Below are positions 1-9,700 of a stretch of 64,000 bases of DNA, piece by piece. The position numbers and the translations under genes were made by a program. Each line of letters starts with the position of its first letter. The stretch's first letter is position 1. Under the pieces are notes generated by a model, which made no database searches, had not been told where the DNA came from, and was given only the letters and a program-made list of their open reading frames with translations. The DNA comes from Mucilaginibacter boryungensis. GTDB taxonomy: Bacteria > Bacteroidota > Bacteroidia > Sphingobacteriales > Sphingobacteriaceae. The stretch lies in contig NZ_JADFFM010000002.1 of NCBI RefSeq assembly GCF_015221995.1, positions 930,001 to 994,000 on the forward strand, given 5' to 3'.

Positions 1-911
1 CCTAATAAGGCGTTTACCAATAGCAGTACATTAAATAGCCACATGCTTACCGCCAGTGCTATGATCTTTTTATCCTTGTATTTAGTTGATTTTGATGCCC
101 ACCGACGCCTTTGCTGTATAAAGCTGGATAGGTTATGCTTAGCATGGGTATATACAATAGCATCGCGCTTTTTTAAAAACCCTATACGGCCCGGATAGCG
201 TAATGCAACTTTTTGAAGCAGTAGTTCATCATCACCTGATGCCAGATCGTCTATACCGGTAAAACCCCCTACTTCGTAAAACACATCTTTCCGATAAGCC
301 AAATTAGCGCCGTTACAGGTAGATGCGCGGTTATTACCAATAAATGAGGCGCCAATGCCGATCAGAAAGGAGAACTCCAGCGTTTGCATTTGTTCAAACA
401 AAGTTTTCTCCTCAAAATAAGTTACCGGTGACGAGATCATTACTTTATCCTCCATCTCAAAATAACTCACCACCGAGGAAAGCCATTTGGGCTCCATACG
501 GCAATCGGCATCGGTAGCCACCATTAAATCGCCTGTCGACCGGCGTATGGCTTCAGCTATCGCTTTCTTTTTATACGAGTTTAATATCTGATTATCTTGT
601 AGTTGCATTAATTGTACACCACTATCGGCATAGCTGCTGATGATAGCGGCAGTATTATCTGTAGAATGGTCGTCAACAATAATAATTTCAGTCAGTTCTT
701 TGGGATAATCCTGCGCTAATAAATCTTCAATTGTTTTGCGGATGTTTTCTTCTTCATCGCGCGCGGCAATCAAGATGGTTACTTTAGTAGTGTAGGGCCC
801 GGGGTTAATGCGGGGACGTTTCAGCATTGCCCAGCCTTTTATAAGGTAGGTAACAATAACCAGGTAAAGCCCGGTAAATAACAGAGAGATGGTACTATAA
901 AGTGTTATCAA
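1..911 (-). CDS. family 2 glycosyltransferase, C-terminus cut by window edge
   Basis: Read on the minus strand, this is a membrane-anchored GT-A glycosyltransferase. An N-terminal hydrophobic segment is followed by the nucleotide-sugar binding region (TILIAARDEEENIRKTI, IIIVDDHSTDNT), the ATDADCRMEPKW metal-binding DxD region, and a Q-R-R-R-W acceptor/catalytic motif (QQRRRWASKS) before further membrane segments. The frame is open to position 1, so the C-terminus is missing. The start is uncertain: no ATG precedes the first hydrophobic segment, and a TTG at 911 overlapping the upstream gene by 17 nt is the best candidate; the first ATG is at 827 but would remove the N-terminal membrane anchor. 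The overlap with the flippase-like gene upstream suggests a two-gene operon for an envelope lipid-linked glycan, though the substrate cannot be read from the sequence. Confidence 0.82.
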   Translation of the reverse strand, partial: MITLYSTISLLFTGLYLVIVTYLIKGWAMLKRPRINPGPYTTKVTILIAARDEEENIRKTIEDLLAQDYPKELTEIIIVDDHSTDNTAAIISSYADSGVQLMQLQDNQILNSYKKKAIAEAIRRSTGDLMVATDADCRMEPKWLSSVVSYFEMEDKVMISSPVTYFEEKTLFEQMQTLEFSFLIGIGASFIGNNRASTCNGANLAYRKDVFYEVGGFTGIDDLASGDDELLLQKVALRYPGRIGFLKKRDAIVYTHAKHNLSSFIQQRRRWASKSTKYKDKKIIALAVSMWLFNVLLLVNALL

Positions 912-1884
912 AAAACTTAAGCTTAAAAACAAAAACAGAGCCTAATATAGCGGGAATTATCAGGTTTATCAGCCAAATAGATGTAACTGCCGCCATAACC
1001 GCTATTTTTTGGTCGGTTACATAAGCAAATAGCGTAACAGAAGTTAGATTACGCACACCCACATCAAGCAGATCTAATGATGGCAGCGCCGATTGAATGA
1101 AGAACAGGATAAATATCATCATTAATACATCGTACAACGGGATTTCAGGAATCAATAAATGAATAACTAAATAATATTGAAACGAGAACACCGCAAAACG
1201 CGCCAGGCAGTAACCCATAATGCGCACTAATTCTGTGAACTTATAGCGGCCCATAATATCAAAAAAACGATGAAATTTATGCAGGAATTTAACGCTGTTT
1301 AATAATGACACCATCCACCTGATGTTGAAATAGAATAGCAGCATCAGCACTATAAATACAAAAGAAATAATAAGCAGCCCGGTATATAACAGCAGGTTAA
1401 GATGAAGAAAATACCAGATAAACCACATTAACGCAATAGCGCCCAGCACGTTGGTGATTACATTTTGCCCAAATGCCCCTACCGCCATAGCAAAAACCCC
1501 GTGAATGCGCCTGCGTTGGGGTAAAAACAGCACCCTGCCGCCATACTCGCCAATGCGGTTGGGGGTAAATATAGCCCATGTCAGTCCGCAAAAAACAGCT
1601 TCAATTGCATTCCATAACGACATATGGGTTAAGCGTTGTGCCAAGTATTTCCATTTGGCTGCCTCCAGTACCCAGTTAACCAGCATCAGTAAAAACACTA
1701 CCGACATGATATAGATAGCCCAGCCATGATTAATACCCAAAATCAGTGTTTCAAACTGTTTCAATTCGTGCTTGCTGTTTAGCTGGCGATAGATGAATAC
1801 TCCTGCCAGCAGTAAAACGGCTGCTTTTATGAGATAGGATAACGTTTTTTTAGAAGAACTGTTCAACACAAGTATTTTGTGCAA
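895..1884 (-). CDS. flippase-like / lysylphosphatidylglycerol synthase TM-family membrane protein
   Basis: A 329-residue polytopic inner-membrane protein with about eight hydrophobic helices. It carries the family signature of a conserved Trp-Lys followed by a Pro-N-R-x-GEYGGR loop (TPNRIGEYGGRVLFL, about residues 107-121), typical of the UPF0104/AglD-like superfamily that includes the flippase half of MprF. Members are thought to move or bind lipid-linked substrates and often sit beside glycosyltransferases. Here the downstream glycosyltransferase overlaps its 3-prime end, supporting a shared role in glycolipid or exopolysaccharide export. There is no soluble aminoacyl-transferase domain, so it is not a complete MprF. 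Family placement is firm; the substrate is unknown. Confidence 0.8.
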   Translation of the reverse strand: MHKILVLNSSSKKTLSYLIKAAVLLLAGVFIYRQLNSKHELKQFETLILGINHGWAIYIMSVVFLLMLVNWVLEAAKWKYLAQRLTHMSLWNAIEAVFCGLTWAIFTPNRIGEYGGRVLFLPQRRRIHGVFAMAVGAFGQNVITNVLGAIALMWFIWYFLHLNLLLYTGLLIISFVFIVLMLLFYFNIRWMVSLLNSVKFLHKFHRFFDIMGRYKFTELVRIMGYCLARFAVFSFQYYLVIHLLIPEIPLYDVLMMIFILFFIQSALPSLDLLDVGVRNLTSVTLFAYVTDQKIAVMAAVTSIWLINLIIPAILGSVFVFKLKFFDNTL

Positions 1885-1909
1885 TGTTACGGAAAAGAGA
1901 GAGAATGTT

Positions 1910-1973
1910 CATAGATGATGGTTCATAGTTCATATGATTATCTGAACTTTCTTACTATGAACCATCACCTATG
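1910..1973. repeat. intergenic inverted repeat, 20-bp arms
   Basis: Arms at 1910-1929 and 1954-1973 are reverse complements except for one mismatch, separated by a 24-nt AT-rich loop. The arms are built of the recurring GGTTCATAGT / ACTATGAACC words. It lies between the two minus-strand genes ending at 1985 and starting at 1884. The composition resembles REP-like intergenic elements; it lacks a T-run, so it is not a clear terminator. It could also affect mRNA stability. Confidence 0.6.
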
Positions 1974-1984
1974 AACTATGGGCA

Positions 1985-2830
1985 TTACTTTAAACGTGCT
2001 TTTAAAAATGTCACTGTAAAGCCATAGGCATCTTTAGCGGCCTGGCTATTAGCCGCAGGACTGCTTGGATTTGCAAAAGCATGGTCAGCATCAAATTGGT
2101 GCAGTTCCAGTTTTTTACCCGCGGCCTTCATATCGGCTGCAAATTTGGCTACTACTTTAGGGTTTATCCATTGGTCCTTATTAGCAAAATTACCCAACAC
2201 ATCAGCATTCAGGGTTTTCAGTTTGTTCACATCCTGTTCGGGCATGCCATAATACATTACACATCCCACCAGATGTTTGCCAGCCATTAAAGCAGCCTGC
2301 AAACTCCAGCCACCCCCAAAGCACCATCCAATAGTAGCAATGCGCGCCTTTGGCCCGACATAGGCAATAGCACCTTTTATAATAGCTTGCGCGCGGTCTT
2401 CTTTTACTGCTTGCATAAATTTGCCTGCATCGTCGCGCGTAGTGGCTATTTTGCCATCGTACAGGTCCAGCGCTATCACGTTTACATCGCCTAAATCGGT
2501 ATATAATTTTTCTGATTGTTGTTTTACATAATCATTTAACCCCCAATATTCATGTATTACTAATAAGTAATTATTGCTCGGTTTTGCGGCCTTCCATTCG
2601 TAAACGGTACTTTCTTTGCCGTCGGGAGTTTTGTAGGTGATGGTTTTTGCAATAGCGCTTTGAAAATGAAACTTTTTGGGAAGCGCATGCGACATGACAA
2701 ACTTTTTGCTGGATGCCAGCATAGCAAACCGTTGCGTGGCCGATGGCCTGGCACAGCACGCCATTTTGCTTTGACTGAAGGCTAAAACGGTGCCGCAAAT
2801 CAGCAGGACTGAAAGAATAAACTTTTTCAT
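1985..2830 (-). CDS. secreted dienelactone hydrolase family protein
   Basis: A 281-residue alpha/beta hydrolase with an N-terminal signal peptide (MKKFILSVLLICGTVLAFSQ), so periplasmic or secreted. The nucleophile elbow is G-W-C-F-G-G-G (about residues 167-173) with Cys instead of Ser, as in dienelactone hydrolases; the Asp of the triad is in the NKDQWINP region and the His in DADHAFANPS near the C-terminus. The family hydrolyses cyclic esters or lactones, and many bacterial paralogues have unknown substrates. It ends 1985 just beyond the inverted repeat and appears monocistronic. It looks like ordinary core-genome cargo, unlike the island genes to its right. The start ATG at 2830 precedes the signal peptide directly. 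Confidence 0.85.
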   Translation of the reverse strand: MKKFILSVLLICGTVLAFSQSKMACCARPSATQRFAMLASSKKFVMSHALPKKFHFQSAIAKTITYKTPDGKESTVYEWKAAKPSNNYLLVIHEYWGLNDYVKQQSEKLYTDLGDVNVIALDLYDGKIATTRDDAGKFMQAVKEDRAQAIIKGAIAYVGPKARIATIGWCFGGGWSLQAALMAGKHLVGCVMYYGMPEQDVNKLKTLNADVLGNFANKDQWINPKVVAKFAADMKAAGKKLELHQFDADHAFANPSSPAANSQAAKDAYGFTVTFLKARLK

Positions 2831-2955
2831 GGGATGTAAGCTTGAATTTTAATTATACAAGTTTAAACAATTATTGTTTTAATGACACCGGTTAAGCTTC
2901 GTATTAAACATTTATCGTTTCAATGACAGCAAGTTTCTCTTTTTATGTAAAAAAA

Positions 2956-2990
2956 AAATCCGCGAACTTTCGGTGAAGTTTCGCGGATTT
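2956..2990 (-). terminator. hairpin terminator downstream of the tRNA-Glu remnant
   Basis: A stem of about 13 pairs (AAATCCGCGAACTT with AAGTTTCGCGGATTT, one bulged base) with a short loop, and an A-run at 2950-2958 that reads as a T-run on the minus strand. It lies directly 3-prime of the tRNA-like sequence on the minus strand, as expected for a tRNA gene terminator. Confidence 0.7.
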
Positions 2991-3002
2991 CGCAGTTTTG
3001 AA

Positions 3003-3017
3003 GTAGCCCGTAGGGGG
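3003..3017 (-). other. tRNA-Glu 3-prime end fragment, candidate attachment site
   Basis: The minus strand reads CCCCCTACGGGCTAC, which from memory matches the T-stem and acceptor 3-prime end (without CCA) of Bacteroidota tRNA-Glu genes. Upstream bases (3018-3078) no longer fold or align as the tRNA body, while the terminator on the other side is intact. Retention of only a tRNA 3-prime end is what a tyrosine-recombinase island leaves at the end away from the intact tRNA. Everything to the left is core-like and everything to the right is accessory, which fits. Alternatively it is a decayed tRNA gene. I saw no second copy in the window. Confidence 0.45.
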
Positions 3018-3553
3018 AGAGAACCTGCTTTGTAACAAGCTGTATCCCAATGGCTTTATTGCTTTAAATTAAGAGGACGCCAGTGATGACGCTTTTAATT
3101 AAATCTTTCTAAGAACCCAACTTGCATTATCGAAAACTTTGCCTGCATCACAACCTAACATCATGTTCAAGAGCATTGCATTTCCTAAACTAAAATTCGA
3201 AAAAAAATTTGATAATTTCAAATGATTTTGTGATCAAAAATCCGCGTATGGCTAATTCTAACAGCTGAATTTTCCAGTTTCCAAATATTTCCAATGATAA
3301 CTGCCTAGCCAAGGATACAATACCTGTTGCAAAGCCTTTCAAAAGACCTTTTTGGGGAGGAATAATCAACAGGAGCTTCTTTCTTGCCATTAATATATAG
3401 TTTGAAGACATATACTCGTTAAGGGGAAGCTTTTTCGACAAGTTTCGACAAGTTCAAATTTACCACCATCTCCGTTGAAAAATGCTTAAACAAGTGCTTG
3501 TAATCATAAGAGATTTTTAATATCCGAGTTTTAGTTATTATTTAATTTGCCAG
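3018..3553. other. gene-poor junction region
   Basis: About 535 bases between the candidate attachment site and the Argonaute operon. It is AT-rich with no convincing intact gene. It holds a short fragment resembling a cobalamin-binding domain (listed separately) and a tandem duplication of TTTCGACAAG at about 3433-3452. No integrase gene is present here. Confidence 0.5.
3190..3390 (-). pseudogene. possible remnant of a cobalamin-binding radical SAM gene
   Basis: A minus-strand frame of about 66 residues begins MARKKLLLIIPPQKGL and continues with GFATGIVSLARQ, resembling the N-terminal beta strand, PP-x motif and first helix (GI-SLA) of B12-binding radical SAM proteins. It then runs into unrelated hydrophobic sequence and stops, with no SAM Cys motif downstream. 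If real it is a truncated leftover near the island edge; it may also be a chance open frame. An upstream TTG would extend it to 3441. Confidence 0.22.
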
Positions 3554-4954
3554 CTACATAAAATATTTAAACTCGTACGGTTTATTGATGAGCTTATTCA
3601 TTCTTTTGATGGTCGTCGCCAGTGAGTGGGCATATCCCAGAGTAACGGGTAACCTGTCATAGAGGGCGTCATGGTTCCAATTCATTTTCGTCAATCCAAG
3701 AATCGCCTGGCAGTTTCGGTCCCAGCCACCATCACCGGCAAATCTTTTTATCAAGATTGGCGCAGGTATATTTTTGCCTTCTTTAAAAAAGTTCTTATTA
3801 TTTAAGACAACGTTACCCTGAGTCCAGAGTAAGACTTCCTGGGGACCAATTTGAAAATATAATCCCCTGTTAAGCGGAAAATTATCCGGGCCACGGGCCC
3901 CGTTCCGATCAATGTATTTTATTCCCCGCCAATTTGAATCCTGCACTATTTGTAAAAGTTCAAGATTTATGTTCGCCGGTATAGCGTCAAAGGCACCGTC
4001 TATTTCATTTTGGGTAAAATGGGTGTTTTTATGCACGATTAAACGCGTGGGGCGCTTTCCTGAGTGTTTGCGTTGATAAAGGTCTAAACTCCTCGCCATA
4101 AGTTTTCTCATTTCTGCTCTTGACAAAAAAGGATTTTCACCTATTCTATGGTCGATCTCAGCTGCATCATAGGCTACAAATTCCAGCCCTGTACCATCAG
4201 CATCAAATACCTGGCTACAGCATGTTGTAAAATCAAATTGGTTGGTATTTGAATTTAGCCTGGTTGCGTAGCTAATCCCAATAAAAGCAGAATTTTGGTC
4301 AATGGATGATAATTTCCATGGAATCCCACCGGCTTTTACGTAGAGGGCAATGGACAGGCGCCACATGACACTGCAACGGCATTTATATTTTATTGAACTT
4401 CCTTCCCGCAAAACCTGACTGGCGATACTTTGCATGGCAGTCGTGGCCTTGATGAAATCGTGAAGGTCAAAACCCGTTTCAGCGTCTGTGAAACCGGCCG
4501 ACCAGAACTCGGGCAGGTAAATGACCAACACATCGAATTCGAACCTCTTCTTTGCCATTTCACGAATAGCGCTGCTAATGCCTTCACTCAAAGTAATGTA
4601 AGGCTCTATTCCGGCTTTAAATACGTTTTCTGCCTTTAATGAAATGGAGATATTTTCCGGTACGAGTTCAACTTTCGTTTTAAAAATAGCTTCTATGCCC
4701 GTAAACTCTTCCAGGTAATTAGGGCGCTCCTGGGGCTTATGAACTGCATGAAGTTCCCTGACAAGGTTTTCAATTACCGGATATGTTCCATCAGGGTAGA
4801 TCGCTGCGATCCGGATTTTCTGTATTGGATTCAGCTGGCTTGAATAAGGATGAAAATTCTTCAACCCTTTCAAAGGGTGTATGTCCTGTGCATTCGACAA
4901 AGCCTCAAAGGTCAGTTTAGGCTCAGGTATAACTTTATATGCTGGAAATTCCAT
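3554..4954 (-). CDS. short prokaryotic Argonaute (MID-PIWI), SPARSA component
   Basis: The 466-residue protein is the length of short pAgos, which contain only MID and PIWI domains. The MID region ends with the conserved pattern KYKCRC..W..S..LYVKAGGIPW (about residues 189-213); PIWI follows with FIGISYATR (about 224-232) and RLIVHKNTHF. The first catalytic Asp expected in the G-x-D strand is Ser (IGIS), so slicing is not expected. Known family members bind guide RNA and target DNA and then activate a partner effector. The partner is the SIR2-APAZ protein encoded one base upstream. I use the ATG at 4954 because it follows the upstream TAA by 1 nt; a longer frame to 5014 would overlap the partner by 59 nt. 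Last gene of the long defence operon. Confidence 0.88.
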   Translation of the reverse strand: MEFPAYKVIPEPKLTFEALSNAQDIHPLKGLKNFHPYSSQLNPIQKIRIAAIYPDGTYPVIENLVRELHAVHKPQERPNYLEEFTGIEAIFKTKVELVPENISISLKAENVFKAGIEPYITLSEGISSAIREMAKKRFEFDVLVIYLPEFWSAGFTDAETGFDLHDFIKATTAMQSIASQVLREGSSIKYKCRCSVMWRLSIALYVKAGGIPWKLSSIDQNSAFIGISYATRLNSNTNQFDFTTCCSQVFDADGTGLEFVAYDAAEIDHRIGENPFLSRAEMRKLMARSLDLYQRKHSGKRPTRLIVHKNTHFTQNEIDGAFDAIPANINLELLQIVQDSNWRGIKYIDRNGARGPDNFPLNRGLYFQIGPQEVLLWTQGNVVLNNKNFFKEGKNIPAPILIKRFAGDGGWDRNCQAILGLTKMNWNHDALYDRLPVTLGYAHSLATTIKRMNKLINKPYEFKYFM

Positions 4955-4955
4955 G

Positions 4956-6689
4956 TTAATTGGTTCGGGTGAATGCTGTTTGTCTTGACAATTCAAAAGT
5001 TGCATTGATGCCACTTAGTGTTTCGGCGAATGCGCTAATCTTTATTTTTTTATCTACGCCGAAAATCAGGTCTAACCAACAATTTAAAATGTCATCATAT
5101 TTTTGATTATACCACCGGGCCATAAATTCTTTTACAAAAGGTGCGACCAAAGCTGTTTCCATTCTTACTGAAGACTTGGAGGCTAAAATTGTTGGTGTTA
5201 ATACCAGTAATGGTTGGGATAAAATATACTGTATGTTTATTTCTAATGCCGTTACCCAGACCAAACCGGTGTTCGGGATCTTACCGGATATATTCGTGAA
5301 TATCTTTTTCAGCGGGGCAAATATCGGGTCGTCTACTTTTTTAGGGTCTGGGAACAAAAGATACCTTTGCCGCCTTTTTGACGAGCGCAATGGTTTACCT
5401 TCTGTTAAGGCTTGTAAAAGCGCCGTAGTAATCATTCCTTTCATAGCGGAATCATCATACATTAAATCCCTTTCGGTAATCTGAAAAATGTCCACTTCAT
5501 AATGGCCATAATCAGTGAAAACACTAACAAAATCTGCATCAGCACCGAAGCCAACAATGCCTGTTTTTTTTCTGATCGCAAAGATTGGCTTATTCGATTT
5601 CGCAATATAGTCCTTGACCTCTTTGGTATTTCCGGCATCACACTTAAATAACCGGGCTGTTGCAGGATAATTTAATATGGGCACTGCGTTCAATCGAATT
5701 AAGGGATATTTTCTACCCGTACCCGGGATTGGCTGGTTCCTGATTCGCTGATAATTCTGATTTAACTTCGCCAGGTCTTCAACTGCAATATTTTCAAATC
5801 CTTTAATAATATCAGCCCAGGCAGTATCAAATGTGTCGATTTCTATGATTTCAGCCTCCTTCCCCTTTGCCTTTGCATTGGTAATCAGTTCAGTCACTTC
5901 GGGTAATGGCTCTGAACCTGCCTTAACAAACCAATATAAGCCGCATGAAAAAGAATCTGGCTTATCGATGGCTTCCTTTAAAACCTCCATTACCGACCTG
6001 TCGCGCCCGCTATATCCCATGACACAAAGGCCGTTTGTATCTAAAGCTATAGATAAGATGCCTCTTAATTTTTGATCTTGTTTCTTTAACTCTTCTGTAG
6101 TGTTCTTAATGTTATTGGAGAAATAATCTCCATGTAGCTTAACGATCAGGGGTCTTTTCCCGGATTGGAAAAATCTCATGCCATTATCCCCGCTGTCCAG
6201 GTCTGCTGCATACCACTGTTCCAGCTTTTCGAATTGCGCGGACGCGATGTTTTCAAATGCCTTATCGAAGTTCGTGGTAAATACCAAATTGAGATAACTG
6301 TTCTTCATTAGTATGCCCATTACCTTATGACCATAGTTTAATTGCAAGCCAATTGTTTGCTTGGAAATATATTCGCTTCTGTCGCCCGGTGAAGAAAAAG
6401 CGCGCTCAAAATAATAGGAATATTCCTCGGGGCTGTCGAAAGGCGGACAATCACCCTGCGAATCAAAGTAATTTTGGATCTGTTCCCGGATTCCTGGATC
6501 CGTTAAATTGCTGAATAGACTTAATGGATAAGATTGTTCAGCACAATATATACGTTTCTTGAAATCCCAGGTAAGGTCATAGGCTGATGGCACACCTGCA
6601 GAGATAGAGCTACCAGCTCCAAAAAGCCAGGCTAATCTTTTCGCCCTTAATGGGAAAAATTTTACAAATTCTGATAATGGTAAGGCCAA
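4956..6689 (-). CDS. SIR2-APAZ protein, NAD-depleting effector of short pAgo system (SPARSA)
   Basis: A 577-residue protein. The N-terminal SIR2 domain shows GAGSSISAGVP (24-34), TTNFD (138-142), KLHGD (184-188) and GYSGRD (225-230), the NAD-binding and catalytic signatures. The region from about 330 to the end fits the APAZ domain, which replaces the N and PAZ parts of long Argonautes and dimerises with short pAgo. In characterised SPARSA systems, guide-directed recognition of invading plasmid or phage DNA triggers NAD+ hydrolysis and cell death or dormancy. The pAgo gene follows 1 nt downstream and the giant helicase gene ends 13 nt upstream, so all are probably cotranscribed. The SIR2 motifs look intact, arguing for a working effector. 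Confidence 0.9.
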   Translation of the reverse strand: MALPLSEFVKFFPLRAKRLAWLFGAGSSISAGVPSAYDLTWDFKKRIYCAEQSYPLSLFSNLTDPGIREQIQNYFDSQGDCPPFDSPEEYSYYFERAFSSPGDRSEYISKQTIGLQLNYGHKVMGILMKNSYLNLVFTTNFDKAFENIASAQFEKLEQWYAADLDSGDNGMRFFQSGKRPLIVKLHGDYFSNNIKNTTEELKKQDQKLRGILSIALDTNGLCVMGYSGRDRSVMEVLKEAIDKPDSFSCGLYWFVKAGSEPLPEVTELITNAKAKGKEAEIIEIDTFDTAWADIIKGFENIAVEDLAKLNQNYQRIRNQPIPGTGRKYPLIRLNAVPILNYPATARLFKCDAGNTKEVKDYIAKSNKPIFAIRKKTGIVGFGADADFVSVFTDYGHYEVDIFQITERDLMYDDSAMKGMITTALLQALTEGKPLRSSKRRQRYLLFPDPKKVDDPIFAPLKKIFTNISGKIPNTGLVWVTALEINIQYILSQPLLVLTPTILASKSSVRMETALVAPFVKEFMARWYNQKYDDILNCWLDLIFGVDKKIKISAFAETLSGINATFELSRQTAFTRTN

Positions 6690-6702
6690 TTTTTATGTTT
6701 TA

Positions 6703-9700
6703 TTATGAAGTAAAATGCTTTATTTGAACGTCAATCGCAACCTCCTCGCATCTTACTTCATATTTCTTTTCAGGTTTGGAGTAAACATTTACCGATTGAT
6801 GTGACGTGGCAAAAGAATTGTCGTATATATAGGTACTGCTCCCAAATATTTTTTCCTCCACTACATTTGAATTATAAGTTGCGCACCGTCCTTTGGCGTG
6901 ATGATTAACAAGCCTTTCAATCTGTTTGATCTTGTATAAATTATTTACGTCCTGTGTGTCGTCATCCGGCATGAAAATAAACAGATAGTCACGCGCCCTG
7001 CTGATTGATACATTCAAAATATTCTGCTTATTAAGAAACCTTCCGGGCGACTTGGAAATCGAGAACGGCGGATTAAATATGGCTATTATAATATCACATT
7101 CATCACCCTGGAATCCGTGAATGGTACCTACTAGCACCTCGGCCTTTTCGGTATCGGTGTGCTGCTGTGCTAGTAGCTTCTCAATAAGGGTGGCCTGCGC
7201 TTTATAAGGACAGATGATTCCTATTCTAAATTTGTCCTTGTGGGTCGATTCAATTTGATGGCAAAGATGCTTGGCGAACTCCACACTAAACAATGCACTA
7301 TATACCTGGTAATTAGATTTATTGAGAGTGTTCGGCTTGAAGATGCTTTCATATTTTGATACGGGGAACTTAATGATATTGATGTCCTTGAAATGTAGCC
7401 CATCAATGTTTAACTGCTTTTGCTCGTCGGCAGTCCGGTGGTGTTCCAATATACCCTTGTAAGTGAAGTGACTGAATACGTTACCAATAGTTGGTAAGGA
7501 CCGGTATTGCTTTTGGAGGTTCTTGACCTCATATTGATGTGGCACGGTAACGGGGTCTAAAAACCTGTCCAGCTCAACCATGTGATAAATATTCATGTCT
7601 TTCCATTGGTCTATTTGCGTGATGGGCTGTATCTGGAAAGGGTCGCCGGCGATGATAAATTTCGAATCAGGTTTTTGGTAAAGTACATAAGCGATACTTG
7701 CTAATGCTATCATTGATGCCTCGTCGATTATGATGTAATCCCATTGTAGAAATTTCAGATGTAACCGGTCTTCCTGTTGATCGGGTTGAAAATAATCATA
7801 GGCAAATCGAGCAATCGTCGTTATGGTAGTATTTTTGGGCCGGGTACGGATGTCGAAGTTCTTATCAATGATAATCGGGCTAGCTTCCAATTCTGCATCT
7901 GCCGTTGTTCCAAATCGCAGTAACCAGCTGTAGTAAGATTCATCCGGCCCCATTTTTTCTATTATCCGTTTTGTGAGTACGTCTGCAGCTTTGTTAGTAG
8001 GGGTAAGTACCAATACTTTTAAAGGCTCATCTTCCTTCATTAACGGGATGATCTCATTGGCGGCCAGGTAGGTCGTTTTTCCTGTTCCCGGCGGGCCAAA
8101 GATAAATCTAATGTTTTCTGTAAGGTTGGTTTGAAAATTAAAGTCATCTTCAAAATTTAACTGGTAAAAAGCCTTTCGTAATTCTTCAATAATAAATACG
8201 GGATTTTTGATGTCTATTACTACCCTAGTAACTTTTCCGAGGTCAATTTCAGAAATATCGACGGACTTTTTAAGTTTTGCCCGCAACGTATATTCCTTTA
8301 CGCTAACCACTTCTACAGATACGGTTTTTGACTCGTCACCCTGGTAAATTCGTATCTGCAGGTCACCAATGTCTTCTATAGACTGAGGGATATATCTGTT
8401 AGGGTGTTTAAGAATCAGCGTCCTTTCAGTCCCGGGCTCCTTCTCCACTTTGGTGAACTGTATTAACACTTGTTTGCCCTGGGAATTGGCTTCTGAACTG
8501 CTTAGATACTCCAGTTCTAACAGCGCTTTGAACCAGGCAAACGAATATTTTTCTGATTCGTTAGCTATATCGTTAAGTTTTTCAATCCTTGTAAGGTCTT
8601 CGATTTGTGCTTCAGTCTGCTCTTTAAGTTTGTCAATCTTTTTCTGCAAGTCCACGGTTGGCTTCGAATATTCATCCTGGTCTACCATAGATTCCAGGGG
8701 CTCGTCCGGTACCTCGGGTTCTACATCTGATTGTGTGGACGGATTAGCTTTGCCTTTTGCTTCGATCTGGCGTTTCTTTTTGATGCCCTTCTTTAATTTA
8801 GACAGCATTTCTTCAATTTCCTCATCATCAACATCAGCCTGCTCTTTACTACCCGCTTCCTGCTGATTGGCTCCTGCTTTCTTTCGACTATTAATCATGT
8901 TAAGAAACTCGGCCAGCTCGGCTTGTGTAATACCTTCGTCAAGCAGTTTACGCCCCCAGTCAAGTGCTAACTTCTGTTCGTCGGTGAGGTCTAAATCAGC
9001 GTCAGGATTTTCGATGCCTAAAAATTCCAGCAGTACATCCGCATAAACATCTTCAGTATTGTAAGCACCATCAATTGTTTCTCTGCTCAATTGAGCTGCG
9101 GAAACAAGGTTCAGGTCTTTGTCAAAAAGCCATTTGTCATTTTTAAGGATCGAAACCAGGGTTGAATCGAATTTTTCATTCTTGGAATAAGAGCTCCATT
9201 TAGGTACAAACTGGAATACACCGCAGAAAAACGAATTCGCATTTGAAATGGACCGGCCCTGAACATGGATAAGTAAATAATTCCAGATAATAACTGATAA
9301 CTCGGGCGTAATATGCTTAACTGCATCTTCCAGCCCCTCTAATGTTTTGTCGGTAATGACCTGATTGCGAACATAAGTCTGCGCTACTTCATGGCCTTCT
9401 AATGCAAACTGCTCTTTTGTTTCGGTCGTAACGTCAAGTTTTATTGCTTTAACCTTTGGCACATCGGAGACTCCGAGGCCCCGGAGAAAACTGTAAAACT
9501 TATCTTTTTTATTGCTGTTGATATAATCGATGTAGAAATCATCATCAAGCAGGTAAACTTCTGAAGTATTGGCAAAATAGGAAGAAAGTTTTAGATCGTT
9601 AAAATAAGCATCTTCGGGCCGGCAAAAATATCTTGTTCCTGGGTCGGCAGGATTTCTTGCAGCGATAAAAGTTGTCTCTTGTAATTTTTTAATGTAATCA

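Noticed and set aside
3061..3090. AGGACGCCAG on the plus strand near 3074, matching the D-arm/anticodon side of tRNA-Glu
   Set aside because: It is in the wrong orientation relative to the 3-prime end fragment and only 10 nt long, so coincidence is likely.
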